Below are positions 42,815 through 51,645 of a DNA stretch of 64,000 nucleotides, piece by piece. A program made the translations under genes and the position numbers. The DNA is from Streptomyces sp. CMB-StM0423 (lineage in GTDB: Bacteria; Actinomycetota; Actinomycetes; Streptomycetales; Streptomycetaceae): the NCBI RefSeq assembly GCF_002847285.1, contig NZ_CP025407.1, positions 2,482,501 to 2,546,500 on the forward strand, read 5' to 3'. The notes under the pieces were generated by a model that ran no database searches, had not been told where the DNA came from, and worked only from the letters and a program-made list of their open reading frames with translations. Within the stretch, counting starts at the first letter, position 1. Each line of letters starts with the position of its first letter.

Positions 42815-43350
42815 GGCCGGGGCCGGGCGGGCGGGGTGGGATCCACGTTCCATGCCGCGGGCAGATCGGTGCCGCAGAAGACGCAGACGAAGTCGTCCTC
42901 ACGCACGATGTTGCGCTCCCGGCAGCCGGGGCACCGCCGGAAGACGACCTCGTGGGTGAAGCCGGAAGGCCGCCGGAGCCCCGCGGCGTCCAGAGCACGG
43001 GCGACCTCCGCCCAGGAGCCGACGTCCGGGCAGTACCCGGTGGACTGGTTGCTGACCTCGCGCACGGCCCACCGGCCCGCCTGGCGCATGAAGCCGATCT
43101 CGCCGGCACCGAGAACCATGTCCCCACCCGCACAGGCCACGTGCTCGCTCCGCCGCGGCGCCAGCCGGAGCACACCGTCCATGCCGACCACGAAAGTGAA
43201 CGGCTCGGCCGGGTCCGCCGCCGGTTGCGCCGCGATCCAGTCGGCCAAGTCGCCCGCCGAGGCGATACGGCGCCCGCCGTCACCGGGCCGGACCGCGGCC
43301 TTCAGCTCCGCCGGTCCGACATAGCGATAACCCCGCCCCCGCCCGGTCAC
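42811..43350 (-). CDS. Conserved hypothetical protein with C-terminal zinc ribbon
   Basis: A 179-residue protein. Residues about 35-110 are an alpha/beta region (DLADWIAAQPAADPAEPFTFVVGMDGVLRLA); the C-terminus has RRCPGCRERNIVREDDFVCVFCG, a four-Cys zinc ribbon. I do not recognise a named family. The start is GTG 43350. It converges with the S4-domain gene with a 4-base stop overlap. A nucleic-acid or metal-binding role is possible from the ribbon alone. Confidence 0.75.
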   Translation of the reverse strand: MTGRGRGYRYVGPAELKAAVRPGDGGRRIASAGDLADWIAAQPAADPAEPFTFVVGMDGVLRLAPRRSEHVACAGGDMVLGAGEIGFMRQAGRWAVREVSNQSTGYCPDVGSWAEVARALDAAGLRRPSGFTHEVVFRRCPGCRERNIVREDDFVCVFCGTDLPAAWNVDPTPPARPRP

Positions 43351-43423
43351 GTCAGCCAGCCTAGACCGCCCGGCCGGGAGCCGGGGGCGCCGGCGGCCTT
43401 ACCGGCCGCCGGCGCCCGGTGGG

Positions 43424-44323
43424 TCAGAAGCGCAGGAACGCCTGGACCGGCAGGTGGTCGCTGGGGAACTGGCCGCCGCGCTCGTAGGTGTTGATCTTCG
43501 CGTACCGCGTCCGCACGCCCGGGGTCACGAGGATCCAGTCGATGCGGTCGCCGTCCGGCACCAGCGGCCGGTAGCCGTGGAAGGTGGCGTACGCGTCGCT
43601 GCGCCGCTCCGCCGCGTCCCAGGTGTCCACCAGGCCGCCGCCCACGAGCATCGCGTCGTAGACGGGGTTGCGGTGGGCGGGGACGTTGAAGTCGCCGGTG
43701 ACGACCCGCGGCAGCGCGGCGTCGAACTCCGCGAAGCGGCTGGTGATCAGGTCGGCGGAGCGCTCGCGCGCCTGCTGGTTGACATGGTCGAGGTGGGTGT
43801 TGACGTGGTAGAACTCGCCGCCCGTGACCAGGTCGCGGAAGCGGATCCAGGTGACCATCCGCAGCACGGCGTTGCCCCAGGTGTTGGAGCCGATCAGGTA
43901 GGGCTCGTCGGAGAGCCAGTAGTGGTCGAACGCGACCGGGGCCAGCCGGCGGATGTCGTAGAACACCGCCATGAACTCGTCCTTGCTGCCGCCCTTGCGG
44001 CCGGTGCCGATCCAGGCGTGGTGGCGGCCGAGATCGGCGGCGATGTCGAGCAGTTGCGGGTACAGCCCCTCCTGGGTGCCGACGAGGTGCGGCTCCTCCG
44101 CGCGCAGCAGGGCGCGCATCACGGGGCGGCGCTCGGGCCAGGAGTTGGGCGGGGTGGCGGAGGCGTAGCGGAGGTTGAAGCTCATCACGTGCAGTTCGTC
44201 CTCGCCGTCGCCGCTCGCGCGGCTGTCGGCCCGCGCCTCGGTGAGCCCGACGACGGTCGGGGCGAGGGCGGCGGCGGCCGCGGTGCCGAGGGCGCGGCGG
44301 CGGGTGAGGGGGAACTCGGGCAT
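43424..44323 (-). CDS. Secreted endonuclease/exonuclease/phosphatase-family hydrolase
   Basis: A 299-residue enzyme with an RR-type export signal (LTRRRALGTAAAAALAPTVVG). The EEP fold residues are visible: MSFNLRY (Asn), GTQEG (Glu), VNTHLDH (His), VTGDFN (Asp-Asn), DRIDWILV (Asp) and SDHLPV (final His). Substrates of exported actinomycete members include nucleic acids, sphingomyelin-type or inositol phosphates. ATG 44323 is followed by a short spacer. It is divergent from the NDH-2 gene. Confidence 0.9.
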   Translation of the reverse strand: MPEFPLTRRRALGTAAAAALAPTVVGLTEARADSRASGDGEDELHVMSFNLRYASATPPNSWPERRPVMRALLRAEEPHLVGTQEGLYPQLLDIAADLGRHHAWIGTGRKGGSKDEFMAVFYDIRRLAPVAFDHYWLSDEPYLIGSNTWGNAVLRMVTWIRFRDLVTGGEFYHVNTHLDHVNQQARERSADLITSRFAEFDAALPRVVTGDFNVPAHRNPVYDAMLVGGGLVDTWDAAERRSDAYATFHGYRPLVPDGDRIDWILVTPGVRTRYAKINTYERGGQFPSDHLPVQAFLRF

Positions 44324-44463
44324 GGGTCACCTCTCCGTTCGGGGGGTGCGACGTGGGGAGAGTCTCAGGCGGCGAGATGAGAGGGAAGTGACGCGCGCAC
44401 GTCAGCCATACGAACTGAAGATCGCCCGGCCGCGGACCCGGGCGCGCACGGCTCCCGTAGCGC

Positions 44464-44479
44464 TGTGATCCATGTCACG
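44464..44479. promoter_or_regulatory. CRP-like palindrome upstream of the NDH-2 gene
   Basis: TGTGATCCATGTCACG matches TGTGA-N6-TCACA at nine of ten arm positions. It lies 73 bp before the NADH dehydrogenase start. It shares TGTGATCCA with the site at 48652-48667. The Rex consensus has a different core, so a Crp-type regulator is preferred. Confidence 0.55.
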
Positions 44480-44551
44480 TGCCGTTCCTGTCAGCAATCG
44501 ACGCGCTGTCCCGCTCAGGTCCCGAAGCAAGCGACCGAGAGGGAGCCGCAC

Positions 44552-45781
44552 ATGAAGCACCGCATCGTCGTCCTCGGCGCCGGCTACGCCGGCGCCTACA
44601 CGGCCGGGAACCTGGCCCGTCGGCTGTCCCCCGCGGACACCGAGATCACCGTGGTCAACGCGGTGCCGGAGTTCGTCCAGCGGCTGCGGCTGCACCGGCT
44701 CGCGGCCGGCGGGGAGATCGAGACGCCGCTGCTGGCCGACGTGTTCGCGGGCACGGGGATACGGCTGCGGGTGGCCCGCATCACCGCCGTCGCCCCCGAG
44801 AGCCGGGTCGTCGCCGTGGCCGACGCCGACGGCGGCGGTCTGCTGCACTACGACACGCTCGTCTACGCCCTCGGCAGCCGCGTCGCCCTCCGCGGCGTCC
44901 CCGGGGTGGCCGAGCACGCCTTCCACGTCGCCGCCCGGCCCGCCGCGCTGCGCCTGCGCGCCCGGCTGGACGGGCTGGACAGGCGGGGTGAAGGCGGCGC
45001 CGTGCTGGTCGTCGGCGACGGGCTGACCGGCATCGAGACCGCCACCGAGATCGCCGAGGCCAGGCCGGGACTGCCGGTGACCCTCGTGGCCCGCGGCGAG
45101 CTGGGCGCCCGGCTCTCCCCCGGTGCCCGCGCGCACCTGCGCCGGGCCTGCGACCGGATGGGCATCGCCGTGCGGGAGCACACCCGGGTCGAGGCCGTGG
45201 AGGCGACGGGGGTGCGGTGCGCCGACGGCACCGCCGTGGCCTCCGACGCCACGGTGTGGACCGGAGGGTTCGCGGTCGACCCGCTGGCCGCCGCCGCCGG
45301 TCTTGAGGTCACCGGCAACGGGCAGTTGGCCGTCGACCGCACCATGCGGTCGGTCTCGCACCCGGACGTCTACGCCGTCGGCGACAGCGTCTGCGCCATC
45401 GGCGACAACGGCAGGCCGCTGCCGATGTCGTGCGGTTCCGCCGGCTACACCGGCAAGCAGGCGATCGGCGCGATCCTGGGCCACCTGACCGGCCGCGAGG
45501 TCGCGTACACCAAGCTGGTCTACACGTTCAACCACATCAGCCTCGGGCGGCGGGACGGGATCCTGCAGCCCGTCGACGACGCGGCGGAGGCGAAGCCGCG
45601 GTACGTGGCCGGCCGGACGGCCGCGCGGGTCAAGACGGCCATCGTCAGCGGCTCGCTGTGGGCCACCCTGCACCCGACGTACGGCCTGGCCAGGCGCCGG
45701 CACCCGCTTGCCGCCGCGGCGGAGACCGCGCCGGACCCCTCGTGGGACGCGACCGGCGAGACCCCACCCGTGGCGGCCTAG
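44552..45781 (+). CDS. Type II NADH dehydrogenase-like FAD oxidoreductase
   Basis: A 409-residue pyridine-nucleotide-disulfide-type flavoprotein. FAD motif VVLGAGYAGAYTAGNLARR, NAD motif VLVVGDGLTGIETATEIAE and the second FAD motif DVYAVGDSVCA are all present. No redox Cys pair is seen, fitting NDH-2, which passes electrons from NADH to quinone at the membrane without proton pumping; the C-terminus lacks a clear membrane helix but is basic and aromatic (TAIVSGSLWATLHPTYGLARRRH). GAGGGAG precedes ATG 44552. A CRP-like box upstream suggests redox or carbon control. Confidence 0.9.
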   Translation: MKHRIVVLGAGYAGAYTAGNLARRLSPADTEITVVNAVPEFVQRLRLHRLAAGGEIETPLLADVFAGTGIRLRVARITAVAPESRVVAVADADGGGLLHYDTLVYALGSRVALRGVPGVAEHAFHVAARPAALRLRARLDGLDRRGEGGAVLVVGDGLTGIETATEIAEARPGLPVTLVARGELGARLSPGARAHLRRACDRMGIAVREHTRVEAVEATGVRCADGTAVASDATVWTGGFAVDPLAAAAGLEVTGNGQLAVDRTMRSVSHPDVYAVGDSVCAIGDNGRPLPMSCGSAGYTGKQAIGAILGHLTGREVAYTKLVYTFNHISLGRRDGILQPVDDAAEAKPRYVAGRTAARVKTAIVSGSLWATLHPTYGLARRRHPLAAAAETAPDPSWDATGETPPVAA

Positions 45782-45847
45782 ATGTGCGGGACGGCGCACG
45801 CCGGTGCCGTGGACGTCCCGGACGGCCCCGGGTGGCCGGGCGGCATG

Positions 45848-46618
45848 TCAGGCGGAAGCGGCGGCCACGAAGACGGGCACGGCGACGAGGAACCGGCCGG
45901 CCTCGGCACGCCGGCGCTGTTCCGCGAGCCACGCGTCCGCCCGGTCCCGGGCGACGGCGCCGCTCGCGCAGGCCGGCTCGGCGAGCCTGGTGAGCAGCGA
46001 CAGCATCGCGGGGTCGGTGAACACGCTGGTGTGCACCTCGACCGTGACGGCGGCGAAGCCGCCGGCCAGGAGCATGCCGCGGTACTGGCGGCCGGCGCGG
46101 GGCGCGCCCAGGAGGTCGGCGCGGGCGTGCACGATCGTGCGGGTGAGCGCCGCGTCGTCCGAGTCGATCATGATGGCGTCCCAGTCCTGCCCGACCAGGA
46201 CGATCCTGCCGCCGGGGCGGAGGACCCGCCGCGCCTCCGCCACGGCGCGCCCGGGCTCTTCGAGTACGTGGAAGACCTTGTCGGCGCGGTAGCCGTGGAC
46301 GCTTTCGTCGGCGAACGGCAGCTCCTCCGCCCCCGCCGCCCGGAACTCGGCCTCCGGCCACCGTTCCCGGGCCGCGGCGAGCATCCGCGGGCTGGGGTCC
46401 ACCCCCACCGCGTGGACGCCGCGTCCGGCCAGCTCGGCCACGGCCCGGCCGGCGCCGCAGCCGACGTCGACGACGGTCGAGCCCGGGGCGGGGGCCAGCA
46501 GTTCGTAGGAGCGGTCCCGCAGCCGGGCCGCGCCCGGCAGCCGGTCCGCGGCGTCGATGACGGCAAGCAGGGCTTCGGTGTCGCGGTGCTCTGCCACCGC
46601 TTCCTGGTTCGTGGTCAT
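45848..46618 (-). CDS. SAM-dependent class I methyltransferase
   Basis: A 256-residue protein with motif I VVDVGCGAGRAVAELAG, acidic HAVGVDPSPRM, FHVLEEPGRAVAEARRVLRPGG and IVLVGQDWDAIM typical of UbiE/COQ5-like small-molecule methyltransferases. ATG 46618 is chosen over 46627 because it sits exactly 38 bp from TTGACC, the same distance as in the MerR-controlled dehydrogenase gene at 24092, implying a leaderless mRNA. It is divergent from the sigma-factor gene. The substrate is not evident. Confidence 0.88.
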   Translation of the reverse strand: MTTNQEAVAEHRDTEALLAVIDAADRLPGAARLRDRSYELLAPAPGSTVVDVGCGAGRAVAELAGRGVHAVGVDPSPRMLAAARERWPEAEFRAAGAEELPFADESVHGYRADKVFHVLEEPGRAVAEARRVLRPGGRIVLVGQDWDAIMIDSDDAALTRTIVHARADLLGAPRAGRQYRGMLLAGGFAAVTVEVHTSVFTDPAMLSLLTRLAEPACASGAVARDRADAWLAEQRRRAEAGRFLVAVPVFVAAASA

Positions 46619-46635
46619 GGATGTCATGCTGCGAC

Positions 46636-46656
46636 TTCACGTCGGCATGAGGTCAA
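46636..46656 (-). promoter_or_regulatory. Second copy of the MerR-type promoter box
   Basis: TTCACGTCGGCATGA (46636-46650) followed by GGTCAA (46651-46656) matches the box at 24109-24130 (TTCAC, six bases, ATGA, then GGTCAAG) with a single-base indel. The distance from TTGACC to the downstream start codon is also the same. Control by the MerR protein of 24156-24524 or a relative is inferred. Confidence 0.5.
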
Positions 46657-46753
46657 GGGAGGACACTCCCGCCGCCCCCGAAGTCCGGCCGGAGAGCCGG
46701 TGTTCGGGATCGCGGCACCGACCCCGTGAGCAGGAACGCCTAGGGTGGAGCGT

Positions 46754-47704
46754 ATGGACGGCACCGCCACCGACCGCTTCGACACCGGAAGGTTCGAGGC
46801 CAGCCGGGACCGGCTGGCCTCGCTGGCCTACCGGCTGCTGGGCTCCGCCGCCGACGCCGAGGACGCCGTGCAGGACGCGTACCTGCGCTGGCAGGCCGCC
46901 GACCGGCGGCGGATCGAGGTGCCGGAGGCGTGGCTGACCAAGGTCGTCACCAACCTGTGCCTCGACCGGCTCCGTTCGGCCCGCGTCCGCCGCGAACGCA
47001 GCGTCGGCACCTGGCTGCCGGAACCGCTCCTCGACGGCGACCCCATGCTCGGCCCGGCCGACACCTTCGAGCGGCGCGAGTCGGTGTCCCTGGCCGTGCT
47101 GACCCTCATGGAGCGCCTGTCACCGGTCGAGCGGGCCGTCTACCTCCTGCGCGAGACCTTCTCCTACGGCCACGCCGAGATCGCCGGGATCCTCGGCATC
47201 TCCGAGTCCGCGAGCCAGCAGCACCTGCACCGGGCCCGCAGCCGCATCGCCGCCACGCGCAGCCGCGGCGGCGAGGTCGACCGGGCGGCCGCCCTGCGGA
47301 TCGTCGAGGAGTTCTTCACCGCCGCCGCCTCGGGCCGTACGGAACGACTGGTGGAACTGCTCACCGACGACGCGGCCGCCATCTCCGACGCGGCCGGCCT
47401 GACCGGGACGATGCTGCGGTACTACACGCCGCGGCGCGTCGCCGCCGCGGCCCGGGCCGGGTTCGGGTCCCCGGCCGCGAAGCAGCGCTTCGCCGACGGC
47501 GCGATCATCGTCCACTCCGCACCCGTGAACGGTGGCCCCGCCATCCTCTTCGCGGTCGGCGACAAGGTCATCGGCACCCTGACGTTCGACCTCGTGCACG
47601 GCAAGATCGCGCTGGTACGGGGCATCGCCGACCCCGCCCGCCTCGTCCGCCTCAACGAGGGCTGGCGGCGGTACGAACCGGGCCCGCCGGTGCTCGGGCG
47701 CTGA
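46754..47704 (+). CDS. ECF sigma factor of the SigJ/ECF41 type with C-terminal SnoaL-like domain
   Basis: A 316-residue sigma factor. Sigma region 2 is ASRDRLASLAYRLLGSAADAEDAVQDAYLRW, region 4 is LSPVERAVYLLRETFSYGHAEIAGILG-SESASQQHLHRA, and residues about 185-316 form a SnoaL/NTF2-like domain that in this group acts as an internal control module in place of an anti-sigma factor. ATG 46754 has GGTGGAG closely upstream; GTG 46745 is an alternative. It is divergent from the methyltransferase gene. Usual ECF41 partners (carboxymuconolactone decarboxylase-like proteins) are not adjacent. Confidence 0.92.
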   Translation: MDGTATDRFDTGRFEASRDRLASLAYRLLGSAADAEDAVQDAYLRWQAADRRRIEVPEAWLTKVVTNLCLDRLRSARVRRERSVGTWLPEPLLDGDPMLGPADTFERRESVSLAVLTLMERLSPVERAVYLLRETFSYGHAEIAGILGISESASQQHLHRARSRIAATRSRGGEVDRAAALRIVEEFFTAAASGRTERLVELLTDDAAAISDAAGLTGTMLRYYTPRRVAAAARAGFGSPAAKQRFADGAIIVHSAPVNGGPAILFAVGDKVIGTLTFDLVHGKIALVRGIADPARLVRLNEGWRRYEPGPPVLGR

Positions 47705-47790
47705 TGCCCGCGGGCCGGCCGGCTCTCCGCCGGGCGGCCCCGCCTCGTACCTGCGGGAACACCGAGCACACCGCCTCGGGTTGCCCCTTC

Positions 47791-48642
47791 ATGACCGACG
47801 TACTGCGTTACACCGCCTTCAGCACCGACCCCGCCGGCGGCAACCGGGCCGGCGTCGTCCTCGACGCCGCCGGCCTCTCCGCCGAGCGGATGGCCGCCAT
47901 CGCGGCCGACGTGGGCTACTCGGAGACCGCCTTCCTCACCCCGGGCCCCGCGGACGAGGCCGGCGCCGGCCGGTCGTTCACCGCCCGCTACTTCAGCCCC
48001 GCCGCCGAGGTCCCCTTCTGCGGCCACGCCACCGTCGCGACCGCCGTCGCCCTCGCGGAGCGGCTGGGCGCGGGCGACTTCGCGCTGCACACCCGGCCCG
48101 GCCGGGTGCCGGTGGCGGTGACCGAGGCGGACGGGGTGCTGAAGGCGACGCTCAGCAGCGTCGAGCCGCACGTGCGGGAGGCCGCGGCCGCCGACGTCGC
48201 CGAGGCGCTGGCCGCGCTGCGCTGGTCCGCCGCCGAGCTGGACCCGGCGCTGCCCCCGCGCATCGCCTTCGCCGGCGCGCACCACCTCGTCCTCGCCGCC
48301 GCCACCCGCGCCCGCCTCGCCGACCTCGACTACGACTTCGGCCGGCTGCGCGCCCTGATGGAGAGGCTGGACCTCACCACCGTCCAGCTCGTCTGGCGCG
48401 AGTCCCCCGCCGTCTTCCACGTCCGCGACCCGTTCCCCGTCGGCGGCGTGGTGGAGGACGCGGCCACCGGCGCGGCGGCGGCCGCCTTCGGCGCGTACGC
48501 CCGCGAACTCGGCCTCGCCGCCGGGCAGGACCGGCTCACCCTCCACCAGGGCCACGACATGGGCAGCCCCTCACTGCTGGAGGTCGAGCTGCGCGCGGGC
48601 GATCCCCGGGTGCACGTGACGGGCGCGGCGGTCCGCCTCTGA
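47791..48642 (+). CDS. PhzF-family isomerase/epimerase
   Basis: A 283-residue protein of the PhzF/diaminopimelate-epimerase fold. GGNRAGVVLDAAGL, the Glu-bearing VGYSETAFLTPG and the phosphate/carboxylate-like loop CGHATVATAVAL are seen, followed by the second lobe ending FPVGGVVEDAATGAAAAAFGAY. Homologues isomerise hydroxyanthranilate-type acids in phenazine synthesis, but most are of unknown function, and no other phenazine genes are present. ATG 47791 lies 86 bp after the sigma-factor stop. Confidence 0.9.
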   Translation: MTDVLRYTAFSTDPAGGNRAGVVLDAAGLSAERMAAIAADVGYSETAFLTPGPADEAGAGRSFTARYFSPAAEVPFCGHATVATAVALAERLGAGDFALHTRPGRVPVAVTEADGVLKATLSSVEPHVREAAAADVAEALAALRWSAAELDPALPPRIAFAGAHHLVLAAATRARLADLDYDFGRLRALMERLDLTTVQLVWRESPAVFHVRDPFPVGGVVEDAATGAAAAAFGAYARELGLAAGQDRLTLHQGHDMGSPSLLEVELRAGDPRVHVTGAAVRL

Positions 48643-48651
48643 GCCACGCCA

Positions 48652-48667
48652 TGTGATCCACCTCACA
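48652..48667. promoter_or_regulatory. CRP-consensus palindrome upstream of the third MFS gene
   Basis: TGTGATCCACCTCACA matches TGTGA-N6-TCACA at all arm positions and overlaps nothing coding. It lies 111 bp before the MFS start. The AT-rich ACATTCGAGAT that follows could contain promoter elements. Confidence 0.6.
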
Positions 48668-48778
48668 TTCGAGATTTCCTCCGCTCCGCTGTCGAAATCC
48701 GTCCCGCCCGCTCGACGCACGGGTGAGAGGCGCCCGAAGGGGGCGCCGGACGGTTGTTTCCGACAAGGAGCACACCTC

Positions 48779-50413
48779 ATGGCCACCGACATCGCGACAC
48801 GGGCCGGGCGGCGGGAGTGGATCGGGCTCGCGGTGCTCGCGCTGCCCGTCCTGCTCATCTCCATCGACGTCTTCGTCCTGCTGCTCGCCCTGCCCCACCT
48901 CAGCGCCGACCTCGGGGCGAGCAGCACCGAGCAGCTCTGGATCATGGACATCTACGGGTTCATGCTCTCCGGCTTCCTCGTCACGATGGGCACCCTCGGC
49001 GACCGCATCGGGCGCCGCCGGCTGCTGCTCACCGGCGCGGCGGCGTTCAGCGTCGCCTCCGTGGTCGCCGCGTACTCCACCAGCCCGGAGATGCTGATCG
49101 CCTCCCGCGCGCTGCTGGGCATCGCGGGGGCGACGCTGGCGCCTTCGACGCTGGCGCTGATCACCAACATGTTCACGGACCCCCGGCAGCGTTCTGCGGC
49201 CATCGGCGTCTGGTTCATGTGCTTCATGGGCGGCGCGGCGATCGGCCCGCTGGTCGGCGGGACGATGCTGGAGCACTTCTGGTGGGGCTCGGCGTTCCTG
49301 CTCGGGGTGCCCGCGATGGTGCTGCTGCTGGTCCTGGGCCCGATCGTGCTGCCCGAGTACCGCGACACCAAGGCGGGCCGGCTGGACCTGGCCAGCGTGG
49401 CGCTGTCCCTGGCGGCGGTGCTGCCACTGGTGTACGCGGTGAAGGAGCTGGCGAAGGACGGCTGGGCGCCGGTGCCGCTGGCGGCGCTCGCGGCGGGCGG
49501 GGCGTTCGGGACCGTCTTCGTACGCCGCCAGCAGCGGCTGGAGCACCCGCTGATGGACCTGCGGCTGTTCCGCAACCGGGCCTTCTGCACCGCGCTCGGC
49601 GGGATGTTCGCCGGCACGTTCCTCATGGGCGCGCTGATGCTGTTCATCACGCAGTACCTGCAGATGGTGCAGGGGCTCACGCCGCTGAAGGCGGGCCTGT
49701 GGATGCTGCCCGCGGTGGTGGCCTCCGGGTTCAGCTTCGGCCTCGCCCCCATGGCGGCCCGCTACGTCCGCCCGGCCCGGCTCATCGGCGGCGGGCTGTG
49801 CGTCTCGGTCGTGGGCCTGCTGCTGCTGGTGATGGCCGACGTCTCCGGCGGACTGCCGTACGTCGTCACGGGCTTCGCGCTCATCAACCTGGGGGCGGGG
49901 CCGCTGGTGACCCTCGGCACCGACCTGGTCGTCAGCTCCGCGCCGCCGGAGAAGGCGGGTTCGGCGGCGGCGATGAACGAGACCAGCGGCGAGTTCGGCT
50001 ACGCGCTGGGCATCGCGACCCTGGGCAGCATCGGCACGATCGTCTACCGCGGGCAGATGGAGGACGGCGTGCCGGCCGGCACCCCGGGCCCGGCGGCGGA
50101 CGCTGCCCGGGAGGGCATCACCGGCGCGGCGACGGCGGCGGCGGACCTGCCGGCGCGGACGGCGGAGGCGCTGCTGACGCCGGCGCGGGAGGCGTACGTG
50201 AGCGGGATGCACGTGGCGGCGATCATCGCGGCGGTGCTGCTGGCAGGGGTGGCGGTCCTGGCCGTACGCCTCCTGAACCACGTGCCGCCCACGGGCACGG
50301 CGGCGCAGGAGGACCAGAAGGTGACGGACACCGACGGATCGGACGCCGTCGCGCCGGACGCCGCCGGTACCGGCGACGACGCGGCACCCGCCCCGGAGCC
50401 GGTACGCGGCTGA
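48779..50413 (+). CDS. MFS drug exporter, DHA2 (14-TM) family
   Basis: A 544-residue transporter with 14 helices. Motifs: LLISIDVFVLLLALPHLSADLG in helix 1, MGTLGDRIGRRRLLLTGAA (loop 2-3 motif A) and GIAGATLAPSTLALI. A Thr/Asp/Ala-rich tail of about 45 residues ends the protein. AAGGAG precedes ATG 48779. It is only distantly related to the two exporters of the biosynthetic cluster and belongs to the SmvA/QacA side. A CRP-like site lies upstream; a hairpin follows. Confidence 0.93.
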   Translation: MATDIATRAGRREWIGLAVLALPVLLISIDVFVLLLALPHLSADLGASSTEQLWIMDIYGFMLSGFLVTMGTLGDRIGRRRLLLTGAAAFSVASVVAAYSTSPEMLIASRALLGIAGATLAPSTLALITNMFTDPRQRSAAIGVWFMCFMGGAAIGPLVGGTMLEHFWWGSAFLLGVPAMVLLLVLGPIVLPEYRDTKAGRLDLASVALSLAAVLPLVYAVKELAKDGWAPVPLAALAAGGAFGTVFVRRQQRLEHPLMDLRLFRNRAFCTALGGMFAGTFLMGALMLFITQYLQMVQGLTPLKAGLWMLPAVVASGFSFGLAPMAARYVRPARLIGGGLCVSVVGLLLLVMADVSGGLPYVVTGFALINLGAGPLVTLGTDLVVSSAPPEKAGSAAAMNETSGEFGYALGIATLGSIGTIVYRGQMEDGVPAGTPGPAADAAREGITGAATAAADLPARTAEALLTPAREAYVSGMHVAAIIAAVLLAGVAVLAVRLLNHVPPTGTAAQEDQKVTDTDGSDAVAPDAAGTGDDAAPAPEPVRG

Positions 50414-50471
50414 GTGCGGCCCCGGCGGCGTAACCCGTAATCCCGTAACCCGCAGACCCGTCGAACCACCC

Positions 50472-50502
50472 CCGGGGTGGGCGGACTTCCCGCCCACCCC
50501 GG
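50472..50502. terminator. Bidirectional terminator
   Basis: CCGGGGTGGGCGG (50472-50484) and its exact complement (50490-50502) form a 13-bp stem with a 5-nt loop between the convergent MFS and 50536-50829 genes. Confidence 0.8.
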
Positions 50503-50535
50503 ACCGCTGTCCTGGCCCGGCCCGCCGCCCGCGCC

Positions 50536-50829
50536 TCAGCCGGCCGGCGGCCGGGCCGCCTCGCGCAGCGCCATCCGCGCCGCGACCGTACCCCCGTTCA
50601 GCGTCTCCCAGAACGGGTGGATCGATATCGCGATGGACAGGTCGCGGAACCTCTTCCGCAGCACCGTCTCCTGCCGGTCCAGCTCGGGCGTCCACCCGCT
50701 GCCGGCCCGGTGCTCGACGCCCGCACTGTCCGTGTACGGGCGCAGCGGGAACTCCTCCAACCGCTGCGCGACGGCGAACCACTCCCGCTTCGCCCGCAGC
50801 AACTCCTCCGGAAACTCGTAGTCGCTCAC
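50536..50829 (-). CDS. Small conserved hypothetical protein
   Basis: A 97-residue charged, mostly helical protein (EELLRAKREWFAVAQRLEEF, ELDRQETVLRKRFRDLSIAIS) with no transmembrane segment. I do not recognise a family name, although similar short proteins are common in Streptomyces. The start is GTG 50829. It is divergent from the VOC gene across 75 bp that is AT-rich for the window. Confidence 0.7.
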   Translation of the reverse strand: MSDYEFPEELLRAKREWFAVAQRLEEFPLRPYTDSAGVEHRAGSGWTPELDRQETVLRKRFRDLSIAISIHPFWETLNGGTVAARMALREAARPPAG

Positions 50830-50904
50830 GACTCGCTATCATACGTGTGTTCGATTTCAAGAAGCGAGCCGCCACGCGCGACACGGGTGCATAGGATCGC
50901 CGGT

Positions 50905-51645
50905 ATGGCTCTGCGACCCGTCCAGGTGAACATCAAGGCCGTCGACCATCCGGCGGCCGGCCGGTTCTGGGCGGAGGCGCTCGGCTGGCAGGTGCACGTA
51001 TCCGGCGCCACCTCCTACGCCGGCCCCGGCGGCGGCCTTCAGTGGCCGCACCCGGTCGCCCTCGGCATCGACGTCGTGCCCGTACCGGAGCCCAAGACGG
51101 CGGCGAAGAACCGCGTGCACCTCGACCTCGCCACCACCTCGGCGGCCCACCAGGAGGAGCTGGTCGCCCGCCTCCGCGCCCTCGGCGCGACCCCCGTGGA
51201 CGTGGGCCAGACCGAGGTGCCGTGGACGGTGCTCGCCGACCCGGAGGGCAACGAGTTCTGCGTGCTGGAGCCGCGGGACGTCTACCGGGGCACCGGGCCG
51301 ATCGCCGCGGTCGTCGTCGACTGCGCGGACCCGCGGGCCATGGCCCGCTTCTGGGGCGAGGCGACGGACTGGACGGTGCACGAGGTGAGCGACGAGCACG
51401 GGGTGCTGCGCGCGGCCGCGGGCACGGGCCCGTACCTCGAACTCCTCCGCGTCCCGAACCCGAAGACCGCCCCCGACCGGGTCCACCTCGACCTGCTGCC
51501 GTACCCCGGCGGCGACAAGGAGGCGGAGGTGGCCCGGCTGCGCGCCCTCGGCGCCCGCGACCTCGACGTCGGCCAGGGCGACGCCCCGTGGACCTGCCTG
51601 ACCGACCCGGAGGACCACGAGTTCTGCGTCCTCGCCCTGCCGTGA
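50905..51645 (+). CDS. VOC-superfamily protein with two glyoxalase-like modules
   Basis: A 246-residue tandem duplication of the beta-alpha-beta3 module. Both halves contain the pattern A-RFW-EA followed by NRVHLDLA or DRVHLDLL, an RLRALGA helix and a WT-L-DPEGNEFCVLE or WTCLTDPEDHEFCVLAL end, supplying His and Glu metal ligands. Members act as glyoxalases, dioxygenases or drug-binding resistance proteins. ATG 50905 is used. Its stop overlaps the next gene's GTG start (GTGA), so the two are translationally coupled, an odd pairing with an NB-ARC protein. Confidence 0.88.
   Translation: MALRPVQVNIKAVDHPAAGRFWAEALGWQVHVSGATSYAGPGGGLQWPHPVALGIDVVPVPEPKTAAKNRVHLDLATTSAAHQEELVARLRALGATPVDVGQTEVPWTVLADPEGNEFCVLEPRDVYRGTGPIAAVVVDCADPRAMARFWGEATDWTVHEVSDEHGVLRAAAGTGPYLELLRVPNPKTAPDRVHLDLLPYPGGDKEAEVARLRALGARDLDVGQGDAPWTCLTDPEDHEFCVLALP

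Noticed and set aside
44464..44479. Rex operator before the NDH-2 gene
   Set aside because: Rex sites need an AAC-type arm extension (TGTGAAC/GTTCACA); here the inner bases are TCC and ATG.
47791..48642. The PhzF homologue as evidence of a phenazine pathway
   Set aside because: No other phenazine gene is present and PhzF relatives are widespread with other functions.
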